Origin: Salinibaculum rarum
Lineage (GTDB): Archaea; Halobacteriota; Halobacteria; Halobacteriales; Haloarculaceae
Direction of reading: 5' to 3'
DNA: 64,000 nt
Assembly: GCF_030505615.1 (NCBI RefSeq)
Contig: NZ_CP129994.1
Span: forward strand, 1 to 64,000
Part shown: piece after piece, positions 8,517-16,292 of the stretch
Layout: every line of letters starts with the position of its first letter
Position numbering within the stretch: the first letter of the stretch is position 1
Made by a program: the position numbers and the translations under genes
The notes under the pieces: model-generated
What the model was told of the DNA's origin: nothing
Database searches by the model: none
Seen by the model: the letters and a program-made list of their open reading frames with translations, nothing else

Positions 8517-8738
8517 TTAGAACGCGTATTCATCTTCATTGTGGTGACCGACGGGGTCGTCTACGGCATAGTCAGGGTCGGGGTCGTCGTCATGTCTTGC
8601 GTTGGCTTTGTGTGCTGTGAGACCAGTGCTGATGAGCGATTCGAGTGCTTCGGCCTCGCTCGTGAAGTCGCCAGTTTCGACGAGGCGTGCGATCTCATGT
8701 TCGAGTTGATCTGGGACTTGTGCTTCGATAGTGCCCAT
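8517..8738 (-). CDS. Small ribbon-helix-helix-like protein
   Basis: A 73-residue protein whose N-terminal half fits a CopG/ParD-type ribbon-helix-helix fold: a beta strand GTIEAQVPDQL, helix HEIARLVETGDF, then a Ser-Glu turn and helix EAEALESLISTGL. The C-terminal third is acidic and His-rich. Such proteins act as repressors or antitoxins. No toxin gene sits next to it (the neighbour is an HNH protein 41 bp downstream in the transcript), so a regulator role is more likely than a toxin-antitoxin pair. Confidence 0.72.
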   Translation of the reverse strand: MGTIEAQVPDQLEHEIARLVETGDFTSEAEALESLISTGLTAHKANARHDDDPDPDYAVDDPVGHHNEDEYAF

Positions 8739-8779
8739 ACCTCAGGTGCGTGGCCTGAACTATAAAAAACTTCGCCGGG

Positions 8780-9304
8780 CTACAAATACTCATCAAGCCC
8801 GACTTCCGGGCGCTGCTCAATCGCATCATCCTGGTTTTCTACTGTTGTCTTCGCCTTGTGACAGTGCTTGCACAACGTTTGTAGATTTGACTCCTCTAAC
8901 GGGTGCCCACCATCCGCGACACGTGTGATATGATCTACGTGGAATTCCGGCGACTCCACATCATACTGGTCTAGGATTTGCTGTTTCCGAGGCCGCTCAC
9001 CATTAGTCTCACCCTCAGTGACGCGTTCCTCCGCGATTTCATGAACCTGGCAATACGCTCGCTCCCACATTTCTCGACTTACCCCGCACTCTTGGCACAC
9101 GTAGTCATCACGCTCAAGAATTCGTTCACGCACGGTTGTCCAGGTGAATTTTTTCTGTACCGCCTGCGCAATCTCTCGACATCGCTCCGAGCAGTAATTC
9201 CACCGCGCATCCACCACTTCCTCATTGCACACACGGAACTTATCCAGCGCTTGCTGCGGAAATAACTCATCCATCGACTTGTTCAACTTCTCCTGTCGCT
9301 TCAT
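8780..9304 (-). CDS. HNH endonuclease-type protein
   Basis: This 174-residue protein contains a clear HNH nuclease core: CQECG (about 95), HVDHITRVADGG (about 138-149), ESNLQTLCKHCHKAKT (about 154-169). The pattern C-x2-C / D-H / N / C-x2-C-H is the ββα-metal fold with a structural zinc. The N-terminal part has a further Cys pair (CNEE, CSERC). Haloarchaeal HNH proteins of this size are common as stand-alone genes on mobile replicons. The substrate is not known; restriction, homing or repair are all possible. Confidence 0.88.
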   Translation of the reverse strand: MKRQEKLNKSMDELFPQQALDKFRVCNEEVVDARWNYCSERCREIAQAVQKKFTWTTVRERILERDDYVCQECGVSREMWERAYCQVHEIAEERVTEGETNGERPRKQQILDQYDVESPEFHVDHITRVADGGHPLEESNLQTLCKHCHKAKTTVENQDDAIEQRPEVGLDEYL

Positions 9305-9364
9305 CTACTGCTCACCAATCACGGCTAAGTAGGCACGATATTCGTATAAAGACTGGACAACAGA

Positions 9365-9943
9365 GTGCCCTCAACTGACTTTCGAGTCGGAAAGCCGAAT
9401 CTTTACCTTCCCCCCAGCAGTAACGCTGTTGTGAGCGAAACAGTCCTTACTGCGGACGTTTACGACGCCGAAGGCATCCTGAATGACGGTGAGTACCTCT
9501 GGGATTTCGGGATGTTCGTCTGTTTTGGGACTCGAGAGTATCCACGCGACACCATAGCCGGGCACCGAGTCTGGCAGGCCTGGGCCAACAACGCAGACGT
9601 CGAGTCACGCAAAGAGGCAGAACCAGTCAAATGCGTTGAGGTGCCAGTTCACGAATTCGACTACGGGATTTTCTTCGAAGTCCCACTTGACGAAGCAACG
9701 CATCTCATTCGAGACGGCAGGTTCTGGCAGATTGAAACCCGTGGCGCAACCACAACCACGACCGACCCGTTAGACGTTGACATTGATGCGGAGTTACCGC
9801 TTGATGGCGAGGAATACGTTGTGTTGAAGCGTGAACGAGCCCCCGGCCGCCGCGGAGAGAATCTTCTCCTTCCAGCAGAGAAGGTTACCGCGATCGTTGA
9901 GCGTGATGACAGTCCAGTTACCGCTGTGCGAAAGCTCTCGTAG
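9365..9943 (+). CDS. Protein of unknown function
   Basis: A 192-residue protein read from a GTG at 9365; a second GTG at 9432 would remove 22 residues. I recognise no domain. It is beta-rich (ETVLTADVYDAEGILNDGEYLWDFGMFVCFG, broken by acidic turns) with a helix-poor centre and a final segment AGEKVTAIVERDD-like. It lies beside the first origin, transcribed toward it, and the first ORB repeat begins 28 bp after its stop. Confidence 0.65.
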   Translation: MPSTDFRVGKPNLYLPPSSNAVVSETVLTADVYDAEGILNDGEYLWDFGMFVCFGTREYPRDTIAGHRVWQAWANNADVESRKEAEPVKCVEVPVHEFDYGIFFEVPLDEATHLIRDGRFWQIETRGATTTTTDPLDVDIDAELPLDGEEYVVLKRERAPGRRGENLLLPAEKVTAIVERDDSPVTAVRKLS

Positions 9944-9971
9944 GGACAACCGCGTTTGTTTTGTGTGTCAC

Positions 9972-10325
9972 CACCCCGGGTGTCGAATGTAAACCCCTGA
10001 AATCACGTGGTTAAGCTATTCAGAGGTTTGGTGGACTCACTCCCGGGGTCAAGTCCCGGGGCAGTCGCCTTGATCGCCTGTACACAGAAAGTGACTGGTT
10101 CTACCTATAGTAGAATCTGGAAGTCTTTGCAGAGATACCCGCCGAAGACCGGCGTATCTCGTTGGTTCTCGGAGATCTAGTGTGAGGTGTGAGTAGATAC
10201 TTCTGGAGATTACTATAGTTTGAAGGATGATTTTGCATACCCCGGGCGTCGAGTGTAACGGCGGGGATGTCGTGTTCTAGAGTTGTGGTCATCGACCACC
10301 CCGGGTGTCGAATGTAAACCCCTGA
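9972..10325. repeat. ORB-like repeats, downstream side of orc1/cdc6-1 (origin 1)
   Basis: Three direct repeats with the consensus ACCCCGGGYGTCGARTGTAA lie at 9972-9994, 10238-10260 and 10297-10325. Four more copies are upstream of the gene (11748-12231). Sequences of this kind next to orc1/cdc6 genes are origin recognition boxes bound by the encoded initiator. A strong inverted repeat (GAGATACC...GTATCTC, about 10133-10160) lies between copies 1 and 2. That the region functions as part of an origin is inferred from repeat and gene context. Confidence 0.75.
10033..10084 (+). repeat. IS200/IS605-like end repeat (CGGGGTCAAG-CCCCGG type), copy 1
   Basis: A short hairpin CCCGGGGTCAAGTCCCGGGG followed by CAGTCGCCTTGATCGCCTGTA. 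Related copies are at 17350, 34513 and 55659. They resemble the ends of IS200/IS605-type elements, but no transposase is attached. Repeat nature is seen; assignment to this IS family is inferred. Confidence 0.45.
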
Positions 10326-10355
10326 TAACACGGGTTTTAGCTTATATATCGGAGG

Positions 10356-11702
10356 TCACACTCGGAAGTCAGTGTTATCAAGATCCTCAAATCGGCTGTC
10401 TTGATGGATGACTTTCTGTACGGTATGCGAGTCTTCCATGAGGAAATAATAGTTTGTTACACCTTGCCCGCGCCCACGTCCGACGCGTTCACTCTCCCCC
10501 AGAATGTCAAGAAATACCTGCTCGCTGAGTCGATCATGCATCCTTCGGTGCGACAAGGTATCCATGTCCAGTTCATCTGAGACAGTTTTGTACACATCGT
10601 AAATCTCTCGCGTTGAGAATTCGTTGTCACGTTCATGCTCAGCCAGCAACGATAACGCGTACACCGCGGCTTTTGCCTGTGTTGGTTGCCCTTCGAGGAG
10701 TTGCGAAAACCGATCGATGTCTGCCTTCTCGCGTGCGTCACGAACATGGTGTTCTTGGACTTGTTCTGAGTCTTCGTGTTTCGCTAATTCACCAGCATTC
10801 CGTAGAATATCCAGCGCTTTCCGTGCGTCACCGTGTTCTCGAGCAGCGAACGCAGCACTGAGTGGGATGGCATCATCGGTCAGAACACCATCATGGAAGG
10901 CGTCTGCGCGATTCCGCATAATTGCACGGAGTTGATTTGCATCATATGGTGGGAAAATGAATTCGCGGTCTTGAAGGCTGCTGAGAATCCGTTCATCAAG
11001 CGACTTTTTGAACGAGATTTTGTTACTGATAGCAATGATTCCGACCTTGCAAGAATCAACTTTACCTGATTCGCCTGCCCGCGACAGCTGCATGAGAATT
11101 TCGTTGTCCTTGAGTTTGTCAATTTCGTCAAGGATGATGATAGCCACGTCATAGAGTTCATCTAGGATTTGCCAGAGTCGGTGATAGTAAACGTCAGTTG
11201 CAAGGCCAGTTACTGGAATTGAGATTCCTGTTTTATCAGGGTTGTTGAGGGTGTGTGCAGTGTTAATCACAACGCGTGTCTCTGTCGCTGATTGCGTGCA
11301 GTCAATGTAGACACGCCCCATCTTAGTGCCCTGTTGTTTTGCAAATTTTTGCGCGCTTTGCGTAACATGCTTAGCGACAAGTGATTTCCCAGTGCCTGTT
11401 TTCCCGTAGATGAGTGTATTCCGTGGTGACCCACCACGGACGGCTGGGTGGATTTGTGACGCGAGATCTTCGATCTCGTCGTCGCGGCCGATAATACGGT
11501 CTTCCTCAGGGATGTGGTCAATATTGAGCAGTTCTTTCCGTGCGAAGATTGCGTCTGGACTAGCCCAAATATCGCCTAATGAGCTTTGCGACATGGAATC
11601 CGCTGAGTCATCGTCAGTGGTTGTGTTACCGTCTTTTCTATGTGAAGAGGGTTTATTCTCCTCTCTTTCGTGGGGTGTGTCTGCGCCAGTGTTTGAATCC
11701 AT
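10356..11702 (-). CDS. orc1/cdc6: Orc1/Cdc6 replication initiator, copy 1
   Basis: This 448-residue AAA+ initiator would bind ORB repeats and load the MCM helicase. Walker A GKTGTGKS is at residues 100-107, Walker B is IILDEIDKL, sensor 1 is IIAISNK, and the sensor 2 region is AAREHGDARKALDILR. A C-terminal winged helix follows (about residues 350-448, ending in FYFLMEDSHTVQ-like strands). I use the ATG at 11702: a longer frame starts at 11750, but that overlaps an ORB repeat at 11748. An acidic, polar N-terminal tail of about 60 residues precedes the AAA+ core. ORB-like repeats flank the gene on both sides, defining origin 1. Confidence 0.93.
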   Translation of the reverse strand: MDSNTGADTPHEREENKPSSHRKDGNTTTDDDSADSMSQSSLGDIWASPDAIFARKELLNIDHIPEEDRIIGRDDEIEDLASQIHPAVRGGSPRNTLIYGKTGTGKSLVAKHVTQSAQKFAKQQGTKMGRVYIDCTQSATETRVVINTAHTLNNPDKTGISIPVTGLATDVYYHRLWQILDELYDVAIIILDEIDKLKDNEILMQLSRAGESGKVDSCKVGIIAISNKISFKKSLDERILSSLQDREFIFPPYDANQLRAIMRNRADAFHDGVLTDDAIPLSAAFAAREHGDARKALDILRNAGELAKHEDSEQVQEHHVRDAREKADIDRFSQLLEGQPTQAKAAVYALSLLAEHERDNEFSTREIYDVYKTVSDELDMDTLSHRRMHDRLSEQVFLDILGESERVGRGRGQGVTNYYFLMEDSHTVQKVIHQDSRFEDLDNTDFRV

Positions 11703-11747
11703 ACACTCGACGCCAGGTTCCAAGATAATAAATGCTAGTGGTTCACC

Positions 11748-12231
11748 CACCCCGAGTGTCGAGTGTAAATCTGCTTGCTATAAACTAGTGAGAGTATCTA
11801 TCGTGAGTCTTCTAATCGTAGTGTGAAGACCAGATGTCGAATGATGTTTGCACCCCAGGTGTCGAATGTAATAGGGAGCAATGAGATCTCTGAGAGGGAA
11901 TATTGAAACAGGCACGCACCCCAGGCGTCGAGTGTAACACTTGAAATTAGAAGGGTGTGAAGCCCTGAGCTGCCTGTCCCTATTTCTGAGTGGTGTATGC
12001 GGGAAATAGAGTGTGCTGAACTGTGGGCTGAGGAGTCGTGGACTCCTCCTCACTCCATGAGAGTTTGTCCTGCGGGTATGGTTTATCCACCACCCACTTA
12101 TAGTTTCCTTAACTATAATAACAGGTATCTGAGGAGTAAGAACTCCATCTAACCACAACAGCAATCCTAACACAGTCTTCAAAGGCTTCTACCCCTCTTT
12201 CTCTACAGTTTACACTCGACACTCGGGGTGT
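11748..12231. repeat. Origin 1 core: ORB-like repeats and AT-rich region upstream of orc1/cdc6-1
   Basis: Gene-free segment with ORB-like copies at 11748-11769, 11851-11871 and 11917-11938 in one orientation, and one at 12209-12231 in the opposite orientation. Between the oppositely oriented boxes lies the most AT-rich stretch (about 12075-12130, including TATAGTTTCCTTAACTATAA), a natural unwinding element. Inverted ORBs around an AT-rich tract beside an initiator gene is the standard archaeal origin layout. Function is inferred from this layout. Confidence 0.78.
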
Positions 12232-12341
12232 GGGTGTCCACATAACTACCCTGACTCATCCACCTAAGTATCACTCGTTACTGTTCGCCGCAGTCATTCC
12301 ACCCGGCCCTGCTCCGTCACGGGTGAGTAGGGCAGCGTAGT

Positions 12342-12686
12342 TCACTTTGTTTCATCTGTCCGCTCACTGTACCACGTCACCGGGATGTCGTGGGCACGCG
12401 CATACTCAACCTCCGATTGCGTGCTCTCACCGACATACCCATCCACGTCGATGACATGGATGCGATCTGCAAAATCAATTTTCCGCTTGTGGAGTTCATC
12501 CAGCATATCTTTTTCAGCTGCACTGAGATCAACATCATCAGCGTGCCCGAACAGACCGACAGACAACACAATTTTCCCATTCAGTGAGAGTCGCTGATTC
12601 TCAGCGCGATACGCGTCTTTGAATTTTGTACTCCCGCAAAGACACACTACCTCCGGTTCCTCACTGACACTCGGACTCGAAGTCAT
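12342..12686 (-). CDS. Nucleoside 2-deoxyribosyltransferase-like protein
   Basis: A 114-residue protein opening with VCLCGSTKFKDAY, then a helix of substrate-like spacing, IHVIDVDGYVGESTQSEVEYARAHDIPV and an end typical of the small Rossmann-like nucleoside 2-deoxyribosyltransferase superfamily (CGSxxF start, D-x-D-G-x-V-G-x-S-T-x-x-E centre). Such proteins hydrolyse or exchange N-glycosidic bonds of nucleotides; small versions are common in viruses and plasmids. Its start overlaps the stop of the next upstream gene by ATGA, so it is the last gene of a leftward pair. Confidence 0.72.
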   Translation of the reverse strand: MTSSPSVSEEPEVVCLCGSTKFKDAYRAENQRLSLNGKIVLSVGLFGHADDVDLSAAEKDMLDELHKRKIDFADRIHVIDVDGYVGESTQSEVEYARAHDIPVTWYSERTDETK

Positions 12687-12874
12687 ACCTCAACCCTCCC
12701 GGACACTTGCAATCCATGTGGCGAAAACCAGGTCTGAATGCTTACTGAATCAGCAGTTGGCGCGCAAAACGGATGGTGATACGAAATTTCTGTAAACCAG
12801 TACCCTTCTTCGTCAGCAGGTGGCGTTCCAAGAACCGCTGGTTCAGAAGCGACGTTCTCTTTCGTGCTTCCCAT
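12683..12874 (-). CDS. Small protein of unknown function
   Basis: A 63-residue protein (MGSTKENVAS...) with no recognised family. It overlaps the deoxyribosyltransferase-like gene by the ATGA start-stop, which is the best support that it is translated. A GTTAGCG palindrome lies 65 bp upstream of its start, about the same kind of spacing as for the gene at 4089. Confidence 0.55.
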   Translation of the reverse strand: MGSTKENVASEPAVLGTPPADEEGYWFTEISYHHPFCAPTADSVSIQTWFSPHGLQVSGRVEV

Positions 12875-12938
12875 ACTCGTGTTTCGGGTGCCGCGCCTAG
12901 TGAAAGTTCGTCTTTCGTGGCCTGGTCAGAACACACCA

Positions 12939-12957
12939 GTTAGCGCAAGGCGCTAAC
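12939..12957. promoter_or_regulatory. GTTAGCG-N5-CGCTAAC inverted repeat, copy 3
   Basis: Identical 7-bp arms to the copies at 4040 and 4568, spacer CAAGG, preceded by CA as in the others. It lies in the gap before the leftward pair 12874-12342, so it may be that pair's operator. Confidence 0.62.
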
Positions 12958-13000
12958 AACAGTGGCGTTACAGCCGGGATAATCAACTGGTTGGATTACC

Positions 13001-13042
13001 CACGGAGGAATCCCACGACTTCAGTCGTGTGGAGGAGGTCAA
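13001..13042 (+). mobile_element. Solo IS200/IS605-like right end
   Basis: The segment CACGGAGGAATCCCACGACT then TCAGTCGTGTGGAGGAGGTCAAT nearly repeats the right end of the element at 7351-7791. No matching left end or transposase is adjacent. It ends exactly at the stop codon of the following leftward gene (13039), so that gene's 3' end may have been trimmed or shaped by the insertion. Confidence 0.55.
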
Positions 13043-13452
13043 TAAGGGTCTGTTGGTTCAACCCACATCATAATGCGCCCCCAGAGCTCGCACTTGAACG
13101 GCGGGATGTCATCTTCATCACTGCGATATGTAAGCCCGCGCTCGATTGGGTTGTCCCAGTCCGTTGGATCGTGGTACGAATCATTCGTATGCACGTTCAA
13201 CACGACATCGTTGCTGTCTGATTCGACGAGAAACGCGTACGTACCGTGATGATCAATGTCGTCAGCGAGAATAACTCGGGCATCGTCTGACAGTGCATCC
13301 AACACGCCATATTCTAGATCAACAACGGGGAGTTCGTACTCGTCTGGGTTTTCCTGATTAACCAACTCATCAGCACTGTCGAATTGACTACCCTCCCACA
13401 CCTTCACTGTGACAGTCCGTGAGACTTCTTCAGGCTGTTGCGATGCAGTCAT
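13039..13452 (-). CDS. Protein of unknown function
   Basis: A 137-residue acidic protein beginning MTASQQPEEVSRTVTVKVWEGS. Beta-rich with segments ELPVVDLEYGVLDAL and YAFLVESDSNDVVLNVHTND. No family recognised. Its start overlaps the stop of 13449-13835 by four bases, so it ends the leftward train of small genes that begins at 16942. An IS-like right end abuts its stop codon. Confidence 0.7.
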   Translation of the reverse strand: MTASQQPEEVSRTVTVKVWEGSQFDSADELVNQENPDEYELPVVDLEYGVLDALSDDARVILADDIDHHGTYAFLVESDSNDVVLNVHTNDSYHDPTDWDNPIERGLTYRSDEDDIPPFKCELWGRIMMWVEPTDPY

Positions 13453-13835
13453 GAGTGATGTTGAGTGATATCCTCTGCGTAGAGGATTGTCACGCCACGT
13501 TCGTGAGCGAATTTCCCGCCTTCAATATCAATTTTAGAGTGGTTGTATTCTGCTATTGTATCGACCAGCCCCCAGTCAGAATTGTTGAATCTACCCGGTC
13601 TAAGCGGGCTTGGCGGTTGCTTGAATATTCGTAACTTGGAAGTAGTAAAAATCAGCGCGAACTTGTATCGCGGACTGTCATCTTGAGGTGTGTGAACTAA
13701 CCCAGCACACTCATCGTGGACAGTTCCCTCATCGGATGGTCGCCTTTTTTCACCTGGGACAATCAGCTCGTTACATCCACTGCACCGAGGGGAGTGATTC
13801 CTGTTCGTACTCTCTTTTTGCTTGCTGTCTATCAT
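13449..13835 (-). CDS. Small zinc-knuckle protein of unknown function
   Basis: A 128-residue protein with a CSGCNELIVPGEKR knuckle near residue 18 and a second possible ligand set DECAGLVH. Such a pattern resembles the treble-clef/zinc-ribbon proteins used as DNA- or protein-binding adaptors. The C-terminal half (LIFTTSKLRIFK, HERGVTILYAED) is not recognised. Overlaps its downstream neighbour by ATGA. Confidence 0.65.
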   Translation of the reverse strand: MIDSKQKESTNRNHSPRCSGCNELIVPGEKRRPSDEGTVHDECAGLVHTPQDDSPRYKFALIFTTSKLRIFKQPPSPLRPGRFNNSDWGLVDTIAEYNHSKIDIEGGKFAHERGVTILYAEDITQHHS

Positions 13836-13866
13836 TGTTCAACTTCAAGGCGGATTGCGTGATAAA

Positions 13867-14034
13867 TCATTCCACTGTGCGCACACCTGCCGCGTGCTCC
13901 ATTCGATCGCGGTGGCGTTCAGCGGCGCGTTCTGCGGCCTCTCGATTGTCTCGTGGGTGTGTGAGATCGACTTTGCAATCGTGGCAGACTGGTAGATATC
14001 TTTGTTCTTTTCTGACACCGGACTCTTCAGACAT
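13867..14034 (-). CDS. Small CxxC protein of unknown function
   Basis: A 55-residue protein (start MSEESGVRKEQ) with a single CHDCK knuckle followed by a highly charged helix DNREAAERAAERHRDRMEH. I place the start at 14034, which overlaps the upstream gene's stop by 8 bases; the open frame extends further but only antisense or out-of-frame to that gene. One CxxC pair could dimerise around zinc. Confidence 0.55.
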   Translation of the reverse strand: MSEESGVRKEQRYLPVCHDCKVDLTHPRDNREAAERAAERHRDRMEHAAGVRTVE

Positions 14035-14338
14035 CGGGCTTGACCTCGTCGTCCATGTTGTCCCAATCCCCTTTCGATTGCGTCCCAAGTGCCAACATTG
14101 ATTGGATTCTGTGGCCGCAAACAGGACAATACCCGATTGGCTCACCATCGTCAACAAGCAGCCGCATATCCTCACACTTCGGACAGAGAGTCATATCGGA
14201 CTTAGTTGCAGCCCGACGGGTGAGTAGCTTACTGGCGTGACCACCGAGACCTTCAGCCATAGTCACTTCGACTGTCTCTCCATCGACCGAATCCAGCCAC
14301 TTTTCGAAACTGAACGCGTCTTGCTCGGTCTGAGTCAT
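14027..14338 (-). CDS. Small zinc-ribbon protein of unknown function
   Basis: A 103-residue protein with CPKCEDMRLL and, 16 residues on, CPVCGHRIQ, giving a complete four-Cys zinc ribbon (about residues 52-77). The N-terminal part FSFEKWLDSVDGETVEVTMAEG is not recognised. Start overlaps the upstream stop by four bases (ATGA), tying it to the leftward gene train. Confidence 0.68.
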   Translation of the reverse strand: MTQTEQDAFSFEKWLDSVDGETVEVTMAEGLGGHASKLLTRRAATKSDMTLCPKCEDMRLLVDDGEPIGYCPVCGHRIQSMLALGTQSKGDWDNMDDEVKPDV

Positions 14339-14532
14339 GAGTGATCGTTTTCCGAGTTTAGGGAACGGTTTTCAACCCCGTGCGGGGCGTGTTCGGGTCT
14401 GCTTTTGTCGTAGTCACCAACCGCCTTCTGTGCCTCCGATAGACTCCCAAAGTCATCTTCTGCGAGATATCCGTACTTGCCGACAACGACCAATTCCTCG
14501 TCGCTGGCTTGTTCAGTTCCGTTTTCAGACAT
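14335..14532 (-). CDS. Small acidic protein of unknown function
   Basis: A 65-residue protein (MSENGTEQASDEE...) with central YGYLAEDDFGSLSEAQKAV. No family is seen. An alternative ATG three codons earlier (14541) is possible; the shorter form overlaps the upstream stop by 8 bases rather than 17. Coupled by ATGA to its downstream neighbour. Confidence 0.55.
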   Translation of the reverse strand: MSENGTEQASDEELVVVGKYGYLAEDDFGSLSEAQKAVGDYDKSRPEHAPHGVENRSLNSENDHS

Positions 14533-14980
14533 CCCGGCCACCCCGCGTACATAGATCCGTCACCCACTCACGCAGATCCTCGGCCAGCACCTCGTCGTCG
14601 GTTTCTTCGACGTACCGAAGCAATGCTTCCCGTGCTGCTGAGTCGTGCTCGGGTTCAAGGACGAAACAATTCGAAACGGCTTCGCCGTCTTTGTAGACCT
14701 TGTATTTCTCGTACAGTCCCCGCTCGTTATCGTCACTGCGCTGTTCGGGGTTCGGATTCGCCGAGATGCTGCTTTCTTTGTAAGCAGTGAATTCAACGGT
14801 AGCGCCACATTCCTTACACCTGGGGGCTGCATCGATGAACTCTTCGTACTTTGAATCATCGATTGTGTCGTTGTACTGCACTGTTGCCATGAAATGTTGG
14901 TCGTCAGCGCGGTTTTTGTTCGGACACTCAACTACGAGTGTTCCATCAACATGATAGGTTGATAGGTGGTGATCAGTCAT
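14525..14980 (-). CDS. Small CxxC protein of unknown function
   Basis: A 151-residue protein. N-terminal beta segment HHLSTYHVDGTLVVECPNKN, a knuckle CKECGATVEF at about residue 55, and a helical acidic C-terminus (SAAREALLRYVEETDDEVLAEDLREWV). The first Cys (in ECPNK) plus the CxxC pair could form part of a metal site. Overlaps its neighbours on both sides, as expected for the compact gene train. Confidence 0.65.
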   Translation of the reverse strand: MTDHHLSTYHVDGTLVVECPNKNRADDQHFMATVQYNDTIDDSKYEEFIDAAPRCKECGATVEFTAYKESSISANPNPEQRSDDNERGLYEKYKVYKDGEAVSNCFVLEPEHDSAAREALLRYVEETDDEVLAEDLREWVTDLCTRGGRDV

Positions 14981-15455
14981 TGTTCTTTTGTAGCTCCCCG
15001 GGTGTTATCCGTGCGTACTGCTGGTGCTTCCAGTCCTGATAACCGATGTCCGACAGCCAGTCGATCTGCGTCGCAACATCTTCAGCGTCTCCGTCCCAAA
15101 CGTTATCTTCCCACCAGAGACGACCGTTGTAGTAGGAACCGCTGTTCGTTTCCTCCCGCATCTCCGCGATCTCGTCGGTCTCCATATCCGCTTTCCAGCG
15201 GACGTTACCCGTCATCTCGCCCGTCTCGATGGTGTGCTGCTCGCCGCACCCAAAGCACCGGAACTCCTTGACACGCTCTCGGAGTTCGACGAACGCAGCG
15301 TCATGTTCCGACCAGTACCGACGGTCCTTGAGATACGTGTCCTCAAGGTGCCAAATACGCTCGTCTTCGTCGGGCCAGATGTCATCGCGCTCGTGTTTAC
15401 ACTCACTCGCCCCGTCACTAACGACCCCACGAATACGGTCCACCACCCCCCTCAT
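14973..15455 (-). CDS. Protein of unknown function with CxxC knuckle
   Basis: A 160-residue protein starting MRGVVDRIRG at 15455; this start makes an ATGA overlap with the next upstream gene (stop at 15452), which is why I prefer it to the longer frame. A CFGCGEQHTI knuckle is at about residue 71. The protein is Trp-rich (IWPDEDERIWHLED, GRLWWEDNVWDGD). Function unknown. Confidence 0.65.
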   Translation of the reverse strand: MRGVVDRIRGVVSDGASECKHERDDIWPDEDERIWHLEDTYLKDRRYWSEHDAAFVELRERVKEFRCFGCGEQHTIETGEMTGNVRWKADMETDEIAEMREETNSGSYYNGRLWWEDNVWDGDAEDVATQIDWLSDIGYQDWKHQQYARITPGELQKNND

Positions 15456-15661
15456 GATGGACTCACCCCGTGGTCGTCGCACTCCTCTACTTCGCCGCTC
15501 CAACACTCCTCAAACGCCGTCTTCGCGTGGCACTTCGCCTCAAACCGGACGTGCGGATCTGCACCGTCCGCAGCGTCTAATTCTCCCCAGAGCGCGAGTC
15601 GTTTCAATCCCCACAAGAGTTTCTTCTGATCGACTGCACTGGTGACAGCATCAGTTGGCAT
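15452..15661 (-). CDS. Small protein of unknown function
   Basis: A 69-residue protein (MPTDAVTSAVDQKKLLWGLKRLALWGELDA then a region with three Cys/His: KCHAKTAFEECW, EECDDH). It overlaps both neighbours (ATGA with the gene downstream, 11 bases with the gene upstream). The arrangement, more than the sequence, supports it as a gene. Confidence 0.58.
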   Translation of the reverse strand: MPTDAVTSAVDQKKLLWGLKRLALWGELDAADGADPHVRFEAKCHAKTAFEECWSGEVEECDDHGVSPS

Positions 15662-15824
15662 TGTTCCCCTCCGAAAGAACCTCGTCTGTTACCAGCTTGT
15701 TGTCACACTCCAGGCAGACTGGGACCGGGGAATCAAGATACTGATTCCAGATTAACGGTTGCTCCTCGTCGCAAAACCGGCAATACCCTTTCTTAGGAAG
15801 GTCGCGGTTCTCAGTGCCAGTCAT
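15651..15824 (-). CDS. 57-residue zinc-ribbon protein
   Basis: Reading the minus strand from the ATG at 15824 gives MTGTENRDLPKKGYCRFCDE and, after a hydrophobic turn, PVPVCLECDNKLVTDEVL, ending at a TGA at 15651. The CRFC and CLEC pairs 22 residues apart make a complete zinc ribbon. It overlaps the upstream gene (15811) and the downstream gene (15661), filling what would otherwise be a gap in the gene train. Confidence 0.68.
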   Translation of the reverse strand: MTGTENRDLPKKGYCRFCDEEQPLIWNQYLDSPVPVCLECDNKLVTDEVLSEGNNAN

Positions 15825-16089
15825 TGTTCACCCGCTGTTTCAGTGACCATTCCGTGCCTTTTGACCGGAGTGTCTTTTTCAGACGCTCACGAGCAGCGTC
15901 ACCTGCGTGAGTGGAGCCGGTAGATTCAACGATTACAACCTCTGAGAGTTCGTAATAGACGTCAAGCTCTTTTCCAGTGGGGGTTATGATCTCAACAGTA
16001 TGACCGCTCTGAAGCACGGCAAACACCTGCTGGAAGTCGGTGCTGAAAAGCTCGGAATCGCCTGTTAGTTGCTCATCGGGCATGATCAC
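15811..16089 (-). CDS. Small protein of unknown function
   Basis: A 92-residue protein (MIMPDEQLTGDSELF...). A central beta-hairpin region HTVEIITPTGKELDVYYELSEVVIVES is followed by a basic helix AARERLKKTLRSKG. I use the ATG at 16089 because it gives an ATGA overlap with the upstream stop; an ATG two codons later is also possible. No family recognised. Confidence 0.6.
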   Translation of the reverse strand: MIMPDEQLTGDSELFSTDFQQVFAVLQSGHTVEIITPTGKELDVYYELSEVVIVESTGSTHAGDAARERLKKTLRSKGTEWSLKQRVNNDWH

Positions 16090-16292
16090 TCACACTCCTC
16101 CGTAGAGGGTGCAGAGTCCACAACTTCGCCGATTCTTTCAACGTGCTCCATTTTAGACCCGCACCGGAAGCACCCTACAGCGCGGTCTGCACGCGTCATA
16201 GCACCACACTCAGGGCACTCATATCGGTGGATGAACCATTCAGTACCGTCTGTTTCCTGCTCGTTAATTTGTTCTTGTTTGTTACCAGTCAT
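16086..16292 (-). CDS. Small zinc-ribbon protein
   Basis: A 68-residue protein with a textbook zinc ribbon, YECPECGAMTRADRAVGCFRCGSKM (Cys pairs 13 residues apart), after a polar N-terminus MTGNKQEQINEQ. Start at 16292 overlaps the upstream stop by ATGA. Such mini-ribbons are abundant in haloarchaea and often bind nucleic acid; no target is known. Confidence 0.66.
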   Translation of the reverse strand: MTGNKQEQINEQETDGTEWFIHRYECPECGAMTRADRAVGCFRCGSKMEHVERIGEVVDSAPSTEECE

